Below, piece after piece: positions 46,518-51,979 of a DNA stretch of 64,000 bases. The notes under the pieces were generated by a model. That model saw nothing but the letters and a program-made list of their open reading frames with translations. It was not told the origin of the DNA and made no database searches. Origin of the DNA: a virus; IMG/VR virus record IMGVR_UViG_3300023179_000013, positions 104,947 to 168,946 of that record; one strand, given 5' to 3'. Position 1 is the first letter of the stretch. Each line of letters opens with the position of its first letter. The translations under genes were made by a program, and so were the position numbers.

Positions 46518-47057
46518 ATGCCTCGCCTCCGTCGCTCCAAATTAGACCCATTAAGTAGAATCATGACTCTCGGTGATATAGAAACCGATATAGTGAATGA
46601 ATTAATTCACAACATATATGAGATAAATGAGGAGGACGCAAAAAAACAAACTACAGAACCAATAAGGCTCATTATCAATTCATCTGGTGGGGAAATATAT
46701 AGTGGACTTGCTTTAATTGATGTAATTAGTACTTCGTTGACTCCAATCCACACAATGTGTCATGGTGCTGCCATGTCTATGGGATTGATAGTATTTGCTG
46801 CTGGTCATCACAGAACAGCGAGCCCTAATGCTACATTCATGTATCATGAAGCTATGTATGGTCTTGAGGGAAAAACAGCATACCATAGGCAAGAAATGAA
46901 AGAAGCAAATCGCATTGATAAGATATGTGATGATTACTTATTATCTCGCACTAAATTGACACAAAAATTATTAGATAACGTTAAAAATACACAAGCAGAA
47001 TGGTATTTCGATGCGAAAACAGCGTTGAAATATAATGTGGTAAATGAAATTCTGTAA
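46518..47057 (+). CDS. clpP: ClpP-like serine protease
   Basis: 179 residues. INSSGGEIYSGLALID is the oxyanion glycine strand; the nucleophile is Ser87 in GAAMSMG, and His110 lies in FMYHEAM. Aligning TQAEWYFDAKTAL with the bacterial TERDRFLSAPEA places Glu161 at the usual catalytic Asp. No Clp ATPase is in the window, so it would use a host unfoldase or act in prohead processing. Begins 24 bases after the glycan island. Confidence 0.87.
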   Translation: MPRLRRSKLDPLSRIMTLGDIETDIVNELIHNIYEINEEDAKKQTTEPIRLIINSSGGEIYSGLALIDVISTSLTPIHTMCHGAAMSMGLIVFAAGHHRTASPNATFMYHEAMYGLEGKTAYHRQEMKEANRIDKICDDYLLSRTKLTQKLLDNVKNTQAEWYFDAKTALKYNVVNEIL

Positions 47058-47065
47058 CCCTTTCA

Positions 47066-47073
47066 TATATTTA
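47066..47073 (+). promoter_or_regulatory. TATATTTA element directly before a start codon
   Basis: TATATTTA ends one base before the ATG at 47075. As a promoter box it would place the transcript start inside the gene, so the true start may be a later codon or the element may not be a promoter here. Confidence 0.3.
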
Positions 47074-47074
47074 T

Positions 47075-47473
47075 ATGTATAAAACCATACTAAAAGTGAA
47101 ACAATACATTAACGAAGCAAAAAGAATGCAGCAATTAGCTGGATTATTAAAAGAAAATCAAAATTCTCCTCGAATTTATGATGAAGCTATTAATTATGCA
47201 TATGAAATGACCCCAGAAATGATGTACGAGGATGGGGAGTTTGGAGATGATGTAGAAAGCATACTTCAAGCAGAAGATGAATTTAAATCCCTCTTACGAG
47301 CAGAACAAATCAACCCTGCTAGTACTTTAGCTTATCGCAGATATTGGGAAAATGCACTCAAACATGCTAAAGGACAGGGAGATATTGAAGTAGCAGACTT
47401 TATGATTTGGTTTAAAGATGTAGCAGTTGAATCCTCAGCTTATTATGATGCTTTTAATGATATTATAGGCTGA
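47075..47473 (+). CDS. Small phage protein of unknown function
   Basis: 132 residues. Starts with a basic helix containing INEAKRMQQLAGLLKENQ, a type of short segment I recall from several large phages, followed by an acidic helical domain. No catalytic motif. Confidence 0.55.
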   Translation: MYKTILKVKQYINEAKRMQQLAGLLKENQNSPRIYDEAINYAYEMTPEMMYEDGEFGDDVESILQAEDEFKSLLRAEQINPASTLAYRRYWENALKHAKGQGDIEVADFMIWFKDVAVESSAYYDAFNDIIG

Positions 47474-47502
47474 TCACAAAGAAATATAAAAATAAAATAA
47501 AA

Positions 47503-47790
47503 ATGGCAAATCCAAAACTTAGAGTAGACGTAAATCATAACCCAACTAAAAAGGGTATTAAAGTTCAATTCGTAATGCCTGAAACATTAGAGGGTGATGC
47601 TAAAGCTGAGATTACTCAGAAATTGCAATCTAAGTTAAATCAAGGATTGGCTCAATATAACTTAACAGTTAGCCAAGACACAGACGTGCCTTATGCTAAC
47701 GTAATTGGCTTCTTAATCCCAATTGCTGATGTTAAATTAATGATTAAGAATGCTATTTCAGGTGGTGGCAGCAGCGCACCAACAGTTTAA
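47503..47790 (+). CDS. Small phage protein of unknown function
   Basis: 95 residues; predicted strands GIKVQFVMPE and PYANVIGFLIPIADV with a helix between, and a flexible end SGGGSSAPTV. Fold suggests a small alpha/beta protein, possibly structural. A-rich leader (AAAATAAAATAAAA) before the ATG. Confidence 0.55.
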   Translation: MANPKLRVDVNHNPTKKGIKVQFVMPETLEGDAKAEITQKLQSKLNQGLAQYNLTVSQDTDVPYANVIGFLIPIADVKLMIKNAISGGGSSAPTV

Positions 47791-47807
47791 TTACCCAAAA
47801 AACGGTT

Positions 47808-48128
47808 ATGGCTAAAATAAAACGTAAAATGAGGAGAAAAATCCCTGTGCTTCGCGTTAAAATAGAGCCAGGAGCAAATTATTCTCAGTTAGCAGAAATA
47901 CCAGAAGTTCAAAAAGTAGTTATAGAAGAAGCAATATATGCTATTAAAGATGGTCTTGCTCGAAATAAATCTTCCATCTCTCTATTTGAAGTAGCCTATT
48001 CAGATTATTATATTGAGTTAGAAAAACCAAAATGGAAACCTACTCTTGAAAAGGTACTTGAATACTACGTCGAGAAAGAGGAGTATGATAAGTGTATCGA
48101 AACAAGAGATTTAATTAGTAAATTATGA
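47808..48128 (+). CDS. Small protein, possible paralogue of the gene at 50657
   Basis: 106 residues. The second half (KSSISLFEVAYSDYYIELEK...VEKEEYDKCIETRDLISKL) has the same order of features as the protein at 50657 (DKIDIFDITFKSMDELTFTIDK...ITAEEYELCAEIKKVL), ending in an EEY-x-x-C-x-E helix. Looks like a duplicated family of unknown role. Confidence 0.55.
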   Translation: MAKIKRKMRRKIPVLRVKIEPGANYSQLAEIPEVQKVVIEEAIYAIKDGLARNKSSISLFEVAYSDYYIELEKPKWKPTLEKVLEYYVEKEEYDKCIETRDLISKL

Positions 48129-48559
48129 ATGACGGAGAAAAACACGCTGAAGGAATTAAAAACTCCATTGATGGCATTATAGGTGTTGATACAACACTCA
48201 AATTAAAGAAGAAAACAGAAGACGACATTCAAAGAGAAAAATTTGAACAAGTTATCCGTTTAGTACAAGAAATAGAAACACGTGGTGTATTAATGGCTGA
48301 AGAATTACAAGTTGATTTTTCAACATATGATGAGAAATTCTACAACGCTATTGATATAATGTTTGAATTACATTTTGGAAAGGAAGCAGCCGAAATTATA
48401 TTTTTTTACTTATACGAACGAACCAATCCAGATGGCTCCACTAATGATATATTAGATGCTAATGATTATGCTATTCCATTAGATACAGTTGCTGACCTAT
48501 GGTCAGTAGTTAAATTAGCCCAATCCAAACAAAAGCTTGGAAGGCAAAAAAAGAAGTAG
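48125..48559 (+). CDS. Small phage protein of unknown function
   Basis: 144 residues, helical and acidic with Lys-rich ends (final KLGRQKKK). Overlaps the previous gene by 4 bases. The promoter-like element for the next gene lies inside its last codons. Confidence 0.55.
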   Translation: MNDGEKHAEGIKNSIDGIIGVDTTLKLKKKTEDDIQREKFEQVIRLVQEIETRGVLMAEELQVDFSTYDEKFYNAIDIMFELHFGKEAAEIIFFYLYERTNPDGSTNDILDANDYAIPLDTVADLWSVVKLAQSKQKLGRQKKK

Positions 48560-48567
48560 TATATTTA
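48543..48567 (+). promoter_or_regulatory. Promoter-like motif before a small lipoprotein gene
   Basis: GGCAAA (48543-48548), 11-base spacer, TATATTTA (48560-48567); ATG 10 bases later. Partly inside the preceding gene. Confidence 0.5.
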
Positions 48568-48577
48568 CCTAAACAAA

Positions 48578-48748
48578 ATGAAGTATATGAAAAAGATGAT
48601 CGCAGTTGCAATGATTGCAACATTTGTAGTAGCTTGTACAAACGGTACAACTAACACATCAACCACTACAACTGATTCAACTAAAGTTGACAGCACTGTA
48701 GTAACCAAAGACACTACTGTAGTAGCTGATACTACTAGTGCAAAGTAA
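48578..48748 (+). CDS. 56-residue lipoprotein with Thr-rich tail
   Basis: A signal sequence MKKMIAVAMIATFVVAC (lipobox VVAC, Cys20) is followed by a low-complexity tail of Thr, Asp, Ser and Val. It has its own promoter-like motif and terminator, so it is a single-gene unit, probably strongly expressed. Lipidated, surface- or periplasm-facing; may be a receptor blocker or superinfection-exclusion protein, by analogy only. Confidence 0.75.
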   Translation: MKYMKKMIAVAMIATFVVACTNGTTNTSTTTTDSTKVDSTVVTKDTTVVADTTSAK

Positions 48749-48750
48749 TT

Positions 48751-48781
48751 ATTAGTGGGGCTTCGGCCCCCTAATTTTATT
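48751..48781 (+). terminator. Rho-independent terminator after the small lipoprotein
   Basis: ATTAG-T-GGGGC, TTCG tetraloop, GCCCC-CTAAT, then TTTATTTTA. Very stable GC stem with UUCG loop and one bulged T. Confidence 0.9.
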
Positions 48782-48783
48782 TT

Positions 48784-49386
48784 ATGCCTGCACCTAAACC
48801 ACTTACTAAAGACGATATTTTAAAAGCAATGCGATTCACAAAATCGAATCGTGCTGCGGCTAGATATTTAGGTTGCTCGTATCAACACTACAAACCATTC
48901 GCTAAATTATTTCGAGTAGATGAGGGTGATCCAAATTCACCTACACTATTCGACTCCCATAAAAACCAATCAGGCAAAGGCATTCCCAAGTTCCTACCTA
49001 ATCGAAGAAAAGAACCAAACGTCAAACTTATCTTCGAAACAGGTACAGGTTGGGAATCCTTTACACCTGAAAAAATTAAAGCAAGAGGTGTAGCTGAGGG
49101 TTATTTGAAGGAAGAATGTTATCAATGTGGGTTCTGTGAGCGTAGAGTAACTGATTATAAAACACCTCTACTACTCAATTTCAAGGATGGTAATAAAAAT
49201 AACTATCTGCTTAATAATCTAGAATTATTATGCTATAATGATTATTTTCTACTTGTAGCTGACCCATTAACACCAGATCAAGTACGCCATATTGAAGATA
49301 ACCAAACACCTAAAGCAACAGCACATGAATGGGATTTAGATGAAGCACATTTAGAAAACATGAGAGCATTAGGATTATTGGATTAG
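48784..49386 (+). CDS. HTH plus degenerate HNH-like protein
   Basis: 200 residues. N-terminal helix-turn-helix SNRAAARYLGCSYQHYKPFA, then CYQCGFCERR with LLLNFKDGNKNNYLLNNLELLCYN, which follows an HNH/zinc-finger endonuclease layout (CxxC, N-x-x-DGN, NL-x-LLC) but lacks the usual catalytic His. Could bind DNA or be a homing-type nuclease that has lost activity. Confidence 0.6.
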   Translation: MPAPKPLTKDDILKAMRFTKSNRAAARYLGCSYQHYKPFAKLFRVDEGDPNSPTLFDSHKNQSGKGIPKFLPNRRKEPNVKLIFETGTGWESFTPEKIKARGVAEGYLKEECYQCGFCERRVTDYKTPLLLNFKDGNKNNYLLNNLELLCYNDYFLLVADPLTPDQVRHIEDNQTPKATAHEWDLDEAHLENMRALGLLD

Positions 49387-49408
49387 TCAAAATAAAATCT
49401 TATATTTA
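49386..49408 (+). promoter_or_regulatory. Promoter-like motif upstream of 49424 gene
   Basis: GTCAAA (49386-49391), 9-base spacer, TATATTTA (49401-49408); ATG 15 bases later. Confidence 0.5.
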
Positions 49409-49423
49409 ACTAAATAAAATAAA

Positions 49424-49717
49424 ATGAACGGTTTACACAATCAATTTGCTGGGTTTGAATTGCCCGAAGAAATGAAACAAATGTATCGAGCAGGTTTCCA
49501 ACCATTTGGACCTAAAAACATAGCTAAATTAGCTCTATTCCTCCAGGAAAGTAAAGTAGATAACTTCAATGAAGTATATGACTACTATTTATCCCTCAAA
49601 CCACAACGTTTGGAAGGTGAATCAGATGCTGAATTGAAAAACCGCTCCAACTTCACTAAAGCGCTTCAGAAAAATAAACAATATTTCTACAATTATTCAG
49701 TATACGAAAACAAATAA
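49424..49717 (+). CDS. Small phage protein of unknown function
   Basis: 97 residues, helical, with Gln/Lys/Tyr-rich C-terminus. No family recognised. Preceded by a promoter-like motif, so it probably heads a unit with the DUF4494-like gene and the tRNA block. Confidence 0.55.
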   Translation: MNGLHNQFAGFELPEEMKQMYRAGFQPFGPKNIAKLALFLQESKVDNFNEVYDYYLSLKPQRLEGESDAELKNRSNFTKALQKNKQYFYNYSVYENK

Positions 49718-49721
49718 AGTT

Positions 49722-49940
49722 ATGGCAAATTTCTTTCAAGTAAAAGTACAGTTTACTGTTGAAGACAGTAAAGGTAAAGTAAAAAAACAAAACGTATTGT
49801 ATCTGGTAGACGCTCAGTCAGTGACTGAAGCTGAAGCCCGTACCGTTCAATTCTTAACCGCTAATGGCGAACAAGAATTTGAAGTGAAAGCCGCTTCGGA
49901 ATCTCCCATTGTACAGGTAGTTACATCAACACAGAAGTAA
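49722..49940 (+). CDS. DUF4494-like protein
   Basis: 72 residues; KVQFTVEDSKGKVKKQNVLYLVDAQSVTEAEART resembles the DUF4494 family (K-x-x-x-x-YLVDALSFTEAEAR) found in Bacteroidetes and their phages. Function unknown. Confidence 0.65.
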   Translation: MANFFQVKVQFTVEDSKGKVKKQNVLYLVDAQSVTEAEARTVQFLTANGEQEFEVKAASESPIVQVVTSTQK

Positions 49941-49949
49941 TTACTGGAT

Positions 49950-50023
49950 CGGGATTTAGTACAGTCCGGTAGTATGCTTGGTTTGGGACCAAGAGGTCGT
50001 AGGTTCGAATCCTGCAATCCCGA
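49950..50023 (+). tRNA. tRNA-Pro(TGG)
   Basis: Acceptor CGGGATT/AATCCCG, anticodon stem CTTGG/CCAAG with loop TTTGGGA (anticodon TGG), T-arm with TTCGAAT. 74 bases, no encoded CCA. Confidence 0.92.
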
Positions 50024-50028
50024 CATAA

Positions 50029-50128
50029 TGAGAGGAGTAGACGAAAATCCTACACATAGTAAGGTGTACAACTTGCTGTTGATGGAGAAGTAGAAACATT
50101 GGAGGAAGTAATTAATTCTCCCCTCTCA
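50029..50128 (+). ncRNA. Unknown 100-base structured RNA candidate
   Basis: Ends TGAGAGG and CCTCTCA form a 7-bp closing stem like a tRNA acceptor. Inside are short inverted repeats: GTAG/CTAC, CAC/GTG and CAAC/GTTG. No T-loop TTCGA sequence and no normal anticodon arm, so it is not a standard tRNA. It may be a decayed tRNA or a new small RNA between tRNA-Pro and tRNA-Glu. Confidence 0.3.
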
Positions 50129-50132
50129 ACAT

Positions 50133-50204
50133 GCTCTGTTCGAATAAGGGTTAGTTCACCTCCCTTTCACGGAGGTAATACGGGTTCGAATCCCGTACAG
50201 AGTA
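50133..50204 (+). tRNA. tRNA-Glu(TTC)
   Basis: Acceptor GCTCTGT/ACAGAGT (first pair G-U), anticodon stem CCTCC/GGAGG with loop CTTTCAC (anticodon TTC), T-arm CGGGTTCGAATCCCG. 72 bases. Confidence 0.9.
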
Positions 50205-50239
50205 CCTGAAGACGGTGCGATAAGCATTGATGCCACGTC

Positions 50240-50340
50240 TGACCCTTAGCTCAGTAGGTTAGAGCAAACTTATAGTACTCACGCCACTACAAGCGTCGAG
50301 GAAATAAGTCGTGCCGCTGGTTCGATTCCAGCAGGGTCAG
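50240..50340 (+). tRNA. tRNA-like gene with enlarged anticodon arm (about 27 extra bases)
   Basis: Acceptor TGACCCT/AGGGTCA, D-arm GCTC/GAGC and T-arm GCTGG-TTCGATT-CCAGC are all normal. Bases AACTT (50267-50271) and AAGTC (50306-50310) would form the anticodon stem with one end mismatch, but the loop between them is 34 bases rather than 7. The extra bases fold as CTCACGC...GCGT-C-GAG with a CACTACAA loop. No anticodon can be assigned. Either an intron-like insertion, an extended functional RNA, or a broken tRNA. Confidence 0.6.
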
Positions 50341-50359
50341 CAAATTGATCTTTGAAATT

Positions 50360-50434
50360 GGACCCTTAGCTCAGTTGGTTAGCAGCGGCGCGCTCATAAC
50401 GCGAAGGTCGTAGGTTCAAGTCCTACAGGGTCCA
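50360..50434 (+). tRNA. tRNA with CAT anticodon (Met or Ile2)
   Basis: Acceptor GGACCCT/AGGGTCC, anticodon loop CTCATAA in stem CGCG/CGCG, T-arm GTAGG-TTCAAGT-CCTAC. 75 bases. Whether it is elongator Met or a lysidine-modified Ile tRNA cannot be told. The D-stem is short (GCT/AGC). The first 20 bases closely match the tRNA-like gene just upstream. Confidence 0.87.
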
Positions 50435-50439
50435 CGTTC

Positions 50440-50511
50440 GGTCCTGTAGTTCAACGGATAGAACAGCTGCCTTCTAAGCAGCGGATACAAGTTCGATTCT
50501 TGTCGGGACTA
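50440..50511 (+). tRNA. tRNA-Arg(TCT)
   Basis: Acceptor GGTCCTG/CGGGACT, anticodon stem GCTGC/GCAGC with loop CTTCTAA (anticodon TCT, reads AGA), T-arm ACAAG-TTCGATT-CTTGT. AGA is frequent in the A/T-rich phage genes here. Confidence 0.9.
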
Positions 50512-50524
50512 CAAAAATTTGGAA

Positions 50525-50549
50525 GGCAAATATATAGTTCTTACATTTA
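50525..50549 (+). promoter_or_regulatory. Promoter-like motif upstream of tRNA-Leu
   Basis: GGCAAA (50525-50530), 11-base spacer, TACATTTA (50542-50549); the tRNA begins 7 bases later, which fixes the likely start point of transcription relative to the motif. Confidence 0.5.
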
Positions 50550-50555
50550 ATGTAT

Positions 50556-50644
50556 GCCCTGGTGGTGAAATAGGTAGACACGCAAGACTTAAAATCTTGT
50601 GACCCGCAACGGTCGTGCCGGTTCGATTCCGGCCTAGGGCACCA
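50556..50644 (+). tRNA. tRNA-Leu(TAA), CCA encoded
   Basis: Acceptor GCCCTGG/CTAGGGC, anticodon loop CTTAAAA in stem CAAGA/TCTTG (anticodon TAA), long variable arm, T-arm GCCGG-TTCGATT-CCGGC. Unlike the other tRNAs here it carries an encoded CCA (50642-50644). Confidence 0.92.
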
Positions 50645-50656
50645 ATATTTATAAGT

Positions 50657-50983
50657 ATGGCCTGTCATTGTTTACATTTAAGAGACGCTACTGAATTTTA
50701 CTCGTTACTTAAACAACGTGACCCTGACTTAATCTCAAAGATGGTCAGATGTGTACTCAGTGCTGCCAAGCGAAATAAAGATAAAATAGACATATTTGAT
50801 ATCACGTTTAAATCAATGGATGAATTAACATTCACTATTGATAAGTCTCAATACAGAGAAATGTTAAGTAACTGTATGGCAGACATGATTACAGCTGAGG
50901 AATATGAATTATGTGCTGAAATCAAAAAGGTATTAGATAAGAAACCTCGCAAGTCGAGAAAGAAAAAAACAGAAGTTCTTTAA
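50657..50983 (+). CDS. Small protein, possible paralogue of the gene at 47808
   Basis: 108 residues from the ATG at 50657; earlier codons lie inside tRNA-Leu. MACHCLHLRDATEFYSLLKQ at the start, then DIFDITFKSMDELTFTID and ITAEEYELCAEIKKVL, and a very basic tail KKPRKSRKKKTEVL. Shares feature order with the protein at 47808. Sits between the last tRNA and the tmRNA. Confidence 0.6.
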   Translation: MACHCLHLRDATEFYSLLKQRDPDLISKMVRCVLSAAKRNKDKIDIFDITFKSMDELTFTIDKSQYREMLSNCMADMITAEEYELCAEIKKVLDKKPRKSRKKKTEVL

Positions 50984-50988
50984 TTTAT

Positions 50989-51350
50989 GGGGGAGCCAGG
51001 TATTGCTCCGTAATGTGAAGGTACCACTACATGCAGACGGTTGGTAGAAGTCGTCTTTAAACAAACTGCAAACAACAACTGACGAAATGTCAACAATGAC
51101 CTTCGACGACCTTATGGCGTTCGTAGGTGCCGATTACGCTGTAGCAGCCTAATCCGCAAGGGGCAGCTGATAGCCTTGCAACAGAACAGCACTATAGGTT
51201 TCCTGTTTTTCCTAAAAAATAGGTGGTGGATGGCACGTTAACCAAAACTAGCGGCCCCAAATTACTGATCAGTTAATTCAGATCTAAGCATGTGATACGC
51301 TGGTGTTATTGTTCCTTACGGATACACGGGTTCGATTCCCGTCTCCTCCA
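50989..51350 (+). ncRNA. ssrA: tmRNA (transfer-messenger RNA)
   Basis: 5' GGGGGAG (50989-50995) pairs with 3' CTCCTCC (51343-51349) as the acceptor stem, with discriminator A; the T-arm ACGGG-TTCGATT-CCCGT lies just before. The 5' part CTACATGCAGACGGTTGG resembles the GTGCATGCCGAG...GCGGTTGG region of bacterial tmRNA, with an AGACG/CGTCT stem where pseudoknot 1 begins. A tag frame ends GADYAVAA then TAA at 51150-51152. After it, GCAAGG/CCTTGC and later repeats suit pseudoknots. 362 bases, typical length. CCA not encoded. Rescues stalled ribosomes and tags the nascent chain. Confidence 0.9.
51084..51152 (+). other. Predicted tmRNA tag frame
   Basis: Frame ending GGT GCC GAT TAC GCT GTA GCA GCC TAA. 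By position (95 bases from the RNA 5' end, compared with 89 before the resume codon in E. coli) and by the preceding AACTGAC (compare AATAGTC), the resume codon is probably GAA at 51084, giving a tag of about 22 residues starting EMST. A short 8-residue tag GADYAVAA starting at 51126 is the alternative. The frame is open back to about 51045. Confidence 0.5.
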
Positions 51351-51355
51351 CAAGT

Positions 51356-51400
51356 ACTTACTCCCCTTCCCATAAAACAGGGCGCTTAGAGTAAGTCTTT
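51356..51400 (+). terminator. Terminator-like hairpin after tmRNA
   Basis: ACTTACTC (51356-51363) pairs with GAGTAAGT (51389-51396), with inner CCC/GGG, followed by CTTTT. Confidence 0.7.
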
Positions 51401-51404
51401 TCTT

Positions 51405-51435
51405 AAGGGTGGTTCGCTAGCGAACCGCCCTTTTT
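51405..51435 (+). terminator. Strong terminator, end of RNA block
   Basis: AAGGG-T-GGTTCGCTAGCGAACC-G-CCC followed by TTTTT. The core GGTTCGCTAGCGAACC is a perfect palindrome. Second of two tandem terminators. Confidence 0.88.
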
Positions 51436-51436
51436 G

Positions 51437-51444
51437 TATATTTA
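51437..51444 (+). promoter_or_regulatory. TATATTTA element before the envelope island
   Basis: TATATTTA lies directly after the tandem terminators and 19 bases before the ATG at 51464, a good position for the promoter of the secreted-protein operon. Confidence 0.45.
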
Positions 51445-51463
51445 TCCCTGATTAATTAAAAGT

Positions 51464-51979
51464 ATGAGAACTTTATTTACAACAATATTGATATCATTAT
51501 ATACGGTACTAGCCGCTCAAAAAGCTGTTCCTGAGGGAGAAATAAATTCACCCACATCTCCCTTCACCACAGTACATATTGGTACTGTTACTAATAAAGT
51601 TAAAATAGGCCCACTTACTGGAAATAAAAACTTAGCATTTGGTGTTAAAAACATAACTGAAGAAGCTATACTAGATAAAGGATATGATTTGACTGATAGC
51701 TCAGAACTTAGATTAGATTTAGAGATAATTTATCTTGACATTCAACAAACATCAACTGGTGTAAGTGTGTTTCATAAAACAGAAAACGAAACAATAATTA
51801 GAATAAAAGGTATTCTTTATATAAACAATAAAAAATCAAAAGAATACGTTGCAACAGGCAAGTCCTCCGAAATATCTACATCTACAATGATTATTGATGA
51901 AGGTGGTGGTTTTAATCAAGCTTCGGCTCGTTCTGCTTTGAAAAAAACCATTATTAACCTAATCGAAAAACTCCTATGA
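51464..51979 (+). CDS. Secreted/periplasmic protein of unknown function
   Basis: 171 residues with a signal peptide (about 1-18, ending LAA) and a mature part containing SELRLDLEIIYLDIQQTSTGVSVFHKTENETIIRIKGILY, alternating strands as in CsgG- or lipoprotein-associated domains. The GGGFNQASARSALKKTIINLIEKLL end is helical and resembles the last helix of CsgG-type subunits. First gene of the envelope island, overlapping the next by 4 bases. Confidence 0.6.
   Translation: MRTLFTTILISLYTVLAAQKAVPEGEINSPTSPFTTVHIGTVTNKVKIGPLTGNKNLAFGVKNITEEAILDKGYDLTDSSELRLDLEIIYLDIQQTSTGVSVFHKTENETIIRIKGILYINNKKSKEYVATGKSSEISTSTMIIDEGGGFNQASARSALKKTIINLIEKLL

Noticed and set aside
46360-46545. + strand frame of 61 residues spanning the end of the island and clpP start
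   Set aside because: Overlaps two better supported genes by long stretches in a third frame.
50213-50239. Hairpin GACG...CGTC between tRNA-Glu and the tRNA-like gene
   Set aside because: Stem is short and bulged, and could be simple spacer or processing sequence.
50474-50668. Minus-strand frame across tRNA-Arg and tRNA-Leu
   Set aside because: The sequence is fully explained by two tRNAs; such frames are a known artefact of tRNA genes.
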